DNA from: Scytalidium lignicola
Lineage: Eukaryota; Ascomycota; Leotiomycetes
Direction of reading: 5' to 3'
DNA: 32,309 nucleotides
Assembly (NCBI GenBank): GCA_002812745.2
Contig: NCSJ02000433.1
Coordinates: 1-32,309 of the forward strand
The notes beneath the pieces were generated by a model. That model did no database searches and was not told the DNA's origin. It saw only the letters and a list, made by a program, of their open reading frames with translations. Below are positions 31,542-32,309 of the stretch, piece by piece. How positions within the stretch are numbered: the stretch's first letter is position 1; each line of letters opens with the position of its first letter. Position numbers and translations under genes: made by a program.

Positions 31542-32309
31542 CACGATGAGATAAAAAATGAGGATTGCCTCGAGGGCTGAGGTCGGGTCAACTAGGATTT
31601 CAGGGGACGCTCTCTTCACGTTGCGTACTCTGTCAAAGCCTGTCCTTGGGCGGAGGCTTGGTGGAGGAGACCGATAGCGCCCAACGGAGCATATTCTCGG
31701 TGGCAGAACCCCAGGGACCAGAAGCCTCGGTGCTGCGTATTCAGGAACCGTCGACGGAATCGGCGACGGGATCGGCGACGGGTAGATATATCAACGCAAG
31801 CGTGTATAGCGTATATAAGCTAGCTGTTGGCACGCGGTGATTTGGCGTTTGAAAGAACTGTCCCGATTTCCTAACGCTGCGCTGCCCTTTGTAATTGAGG
31901 ATGGAGAGATAGCAACGTGTGGAAAGGTTAAGTGACGCGCGCGTACGTGGTGGTGGTTGTATTGGATAGCGGGCAGGCAGACCCGCTAGCTCGCGCCGTG
32001 GGCGATTGGGTGCCGAGGCACACAGCGGGGGGGGTAGAGATAGGAAGGACGAGTGACGGCTCAGTGCTGTATGGAGAAGAAGATGACGATGATAGAGGCT
32101 TCCACCCGGGGGAAGGGTCTGGGTGTGGCCGAAAGCACAAAAAGACACAAGAGGAGAGGAAGGCAGAAAGGGAGGAGGTTTAGATTCGCTTTAAAACNTT
32201 TTTTATAATTAATGGCCAACACCGCCAGCGCTATCAACAACCAGCGGCGGCGCCTGGCGGATCAGCCTCCAGACCAAGAGCGACCGACGACCCGCCGAGA
32301 AAATGGTAC
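31542..32309. other. Right-edge region: cyclin promoter/leader
   Basis: 768 bp to the window end, containing a perfect 12-bp direct repeat at 31759-31782, a TATATA element at 31812-31817 about 270 bp upstream of the cyclin ATG, and an N at 32198 beside a T run. Open frames here look like chance; no gene is supported before the edge. Confidence 0.5.
31759..31782. repeat. 12-bp direct repeat, two perfect copies
   Basis: ATCGGCGACGGG is repeated head-to-tail, preceded by the related GTCGACGGA. It lies about 220 bp upstream of the cyclin ATG. Confidence 0.85.

Overview
The window is nuclear DNA of a filamentous ascomycete (Pezizomycotina). Genes are compact, with short GT-AG introns (mostly 49-98 nt) that carry CTAAC/CTGAC-type branch sites, and the protein set is typically fungal: SET9, fungal SRP72, PEPP, a PHO80-like cyclin and a Syt1-type Arf GEF. 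A leotiomycete-like source is my guess from protein similarity by memory; nothing in the sequence proves it. Five isolated N characters, each at or near a homopolymer or short repeat, indicate a draft assembly.

Layout. 0.2-4.5 kb (+): Arf guanine-nucleotide exchange factor with Sec7 and PH domains. 5.0-7.0 kb (-): SRP72. 7.8-9.2 kb (-): PAP2-superfamily (Aur1/Ipt1-like) membrane enzyme. 9.2-11.6 kb: gene-free, repeat-rich. 11.6-13.8 kb (-): SET9 histone H4-K20 methyltransferase. 14.4-15.0 kb (+): mitochondrial ribosomal protein uL14m. 15.2-15.95 kb (-): RPB9. 16.4-17.2 kb (+): ESS1/PIN1 prolyl isomerase. 17.35-19.24 kb (-): LrgA-LrgB fusion membrane protein. 19.2-23.3 kb: long gene-free region. 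23.3-24.5 kb (+): conserved fungal protein of unknown function behind a uORF-bearing leader. 25.5-27.5 kb (+): ThDP-dependent enzyme of unknown substrate. 27.9-29.5 kb (-): Xaa-Pro aminopeptidase PEPP. 30.5-31.5 kb (-): PHO80-like cyclin. Exon structures were worked out by hand from splice signals and continuity of conserved motifs.

Most genes are housekeeping and I see no biosynthetic cluster or mobile element. There is a functional theme at 11.6-17.2 kb: a histone methyltransferase lies near RPB9 (an RNA polymerase II subunit), and RPB9 shares a 464-bp divergent promoter with ESS1, the isomerase that acts on the polymerase II CTD. Other points of interest are several introns whose length is a multiple of three and that lack in-frame stops (uL14m, RPB9), an ESS1 coding exon consisting only of the start codon, a palindromic TACTGTAC word concentrated in the two long gene-free regions, and a cluster of GCGGAA/TTCCGC sites upstream of the ThDP enzyme.
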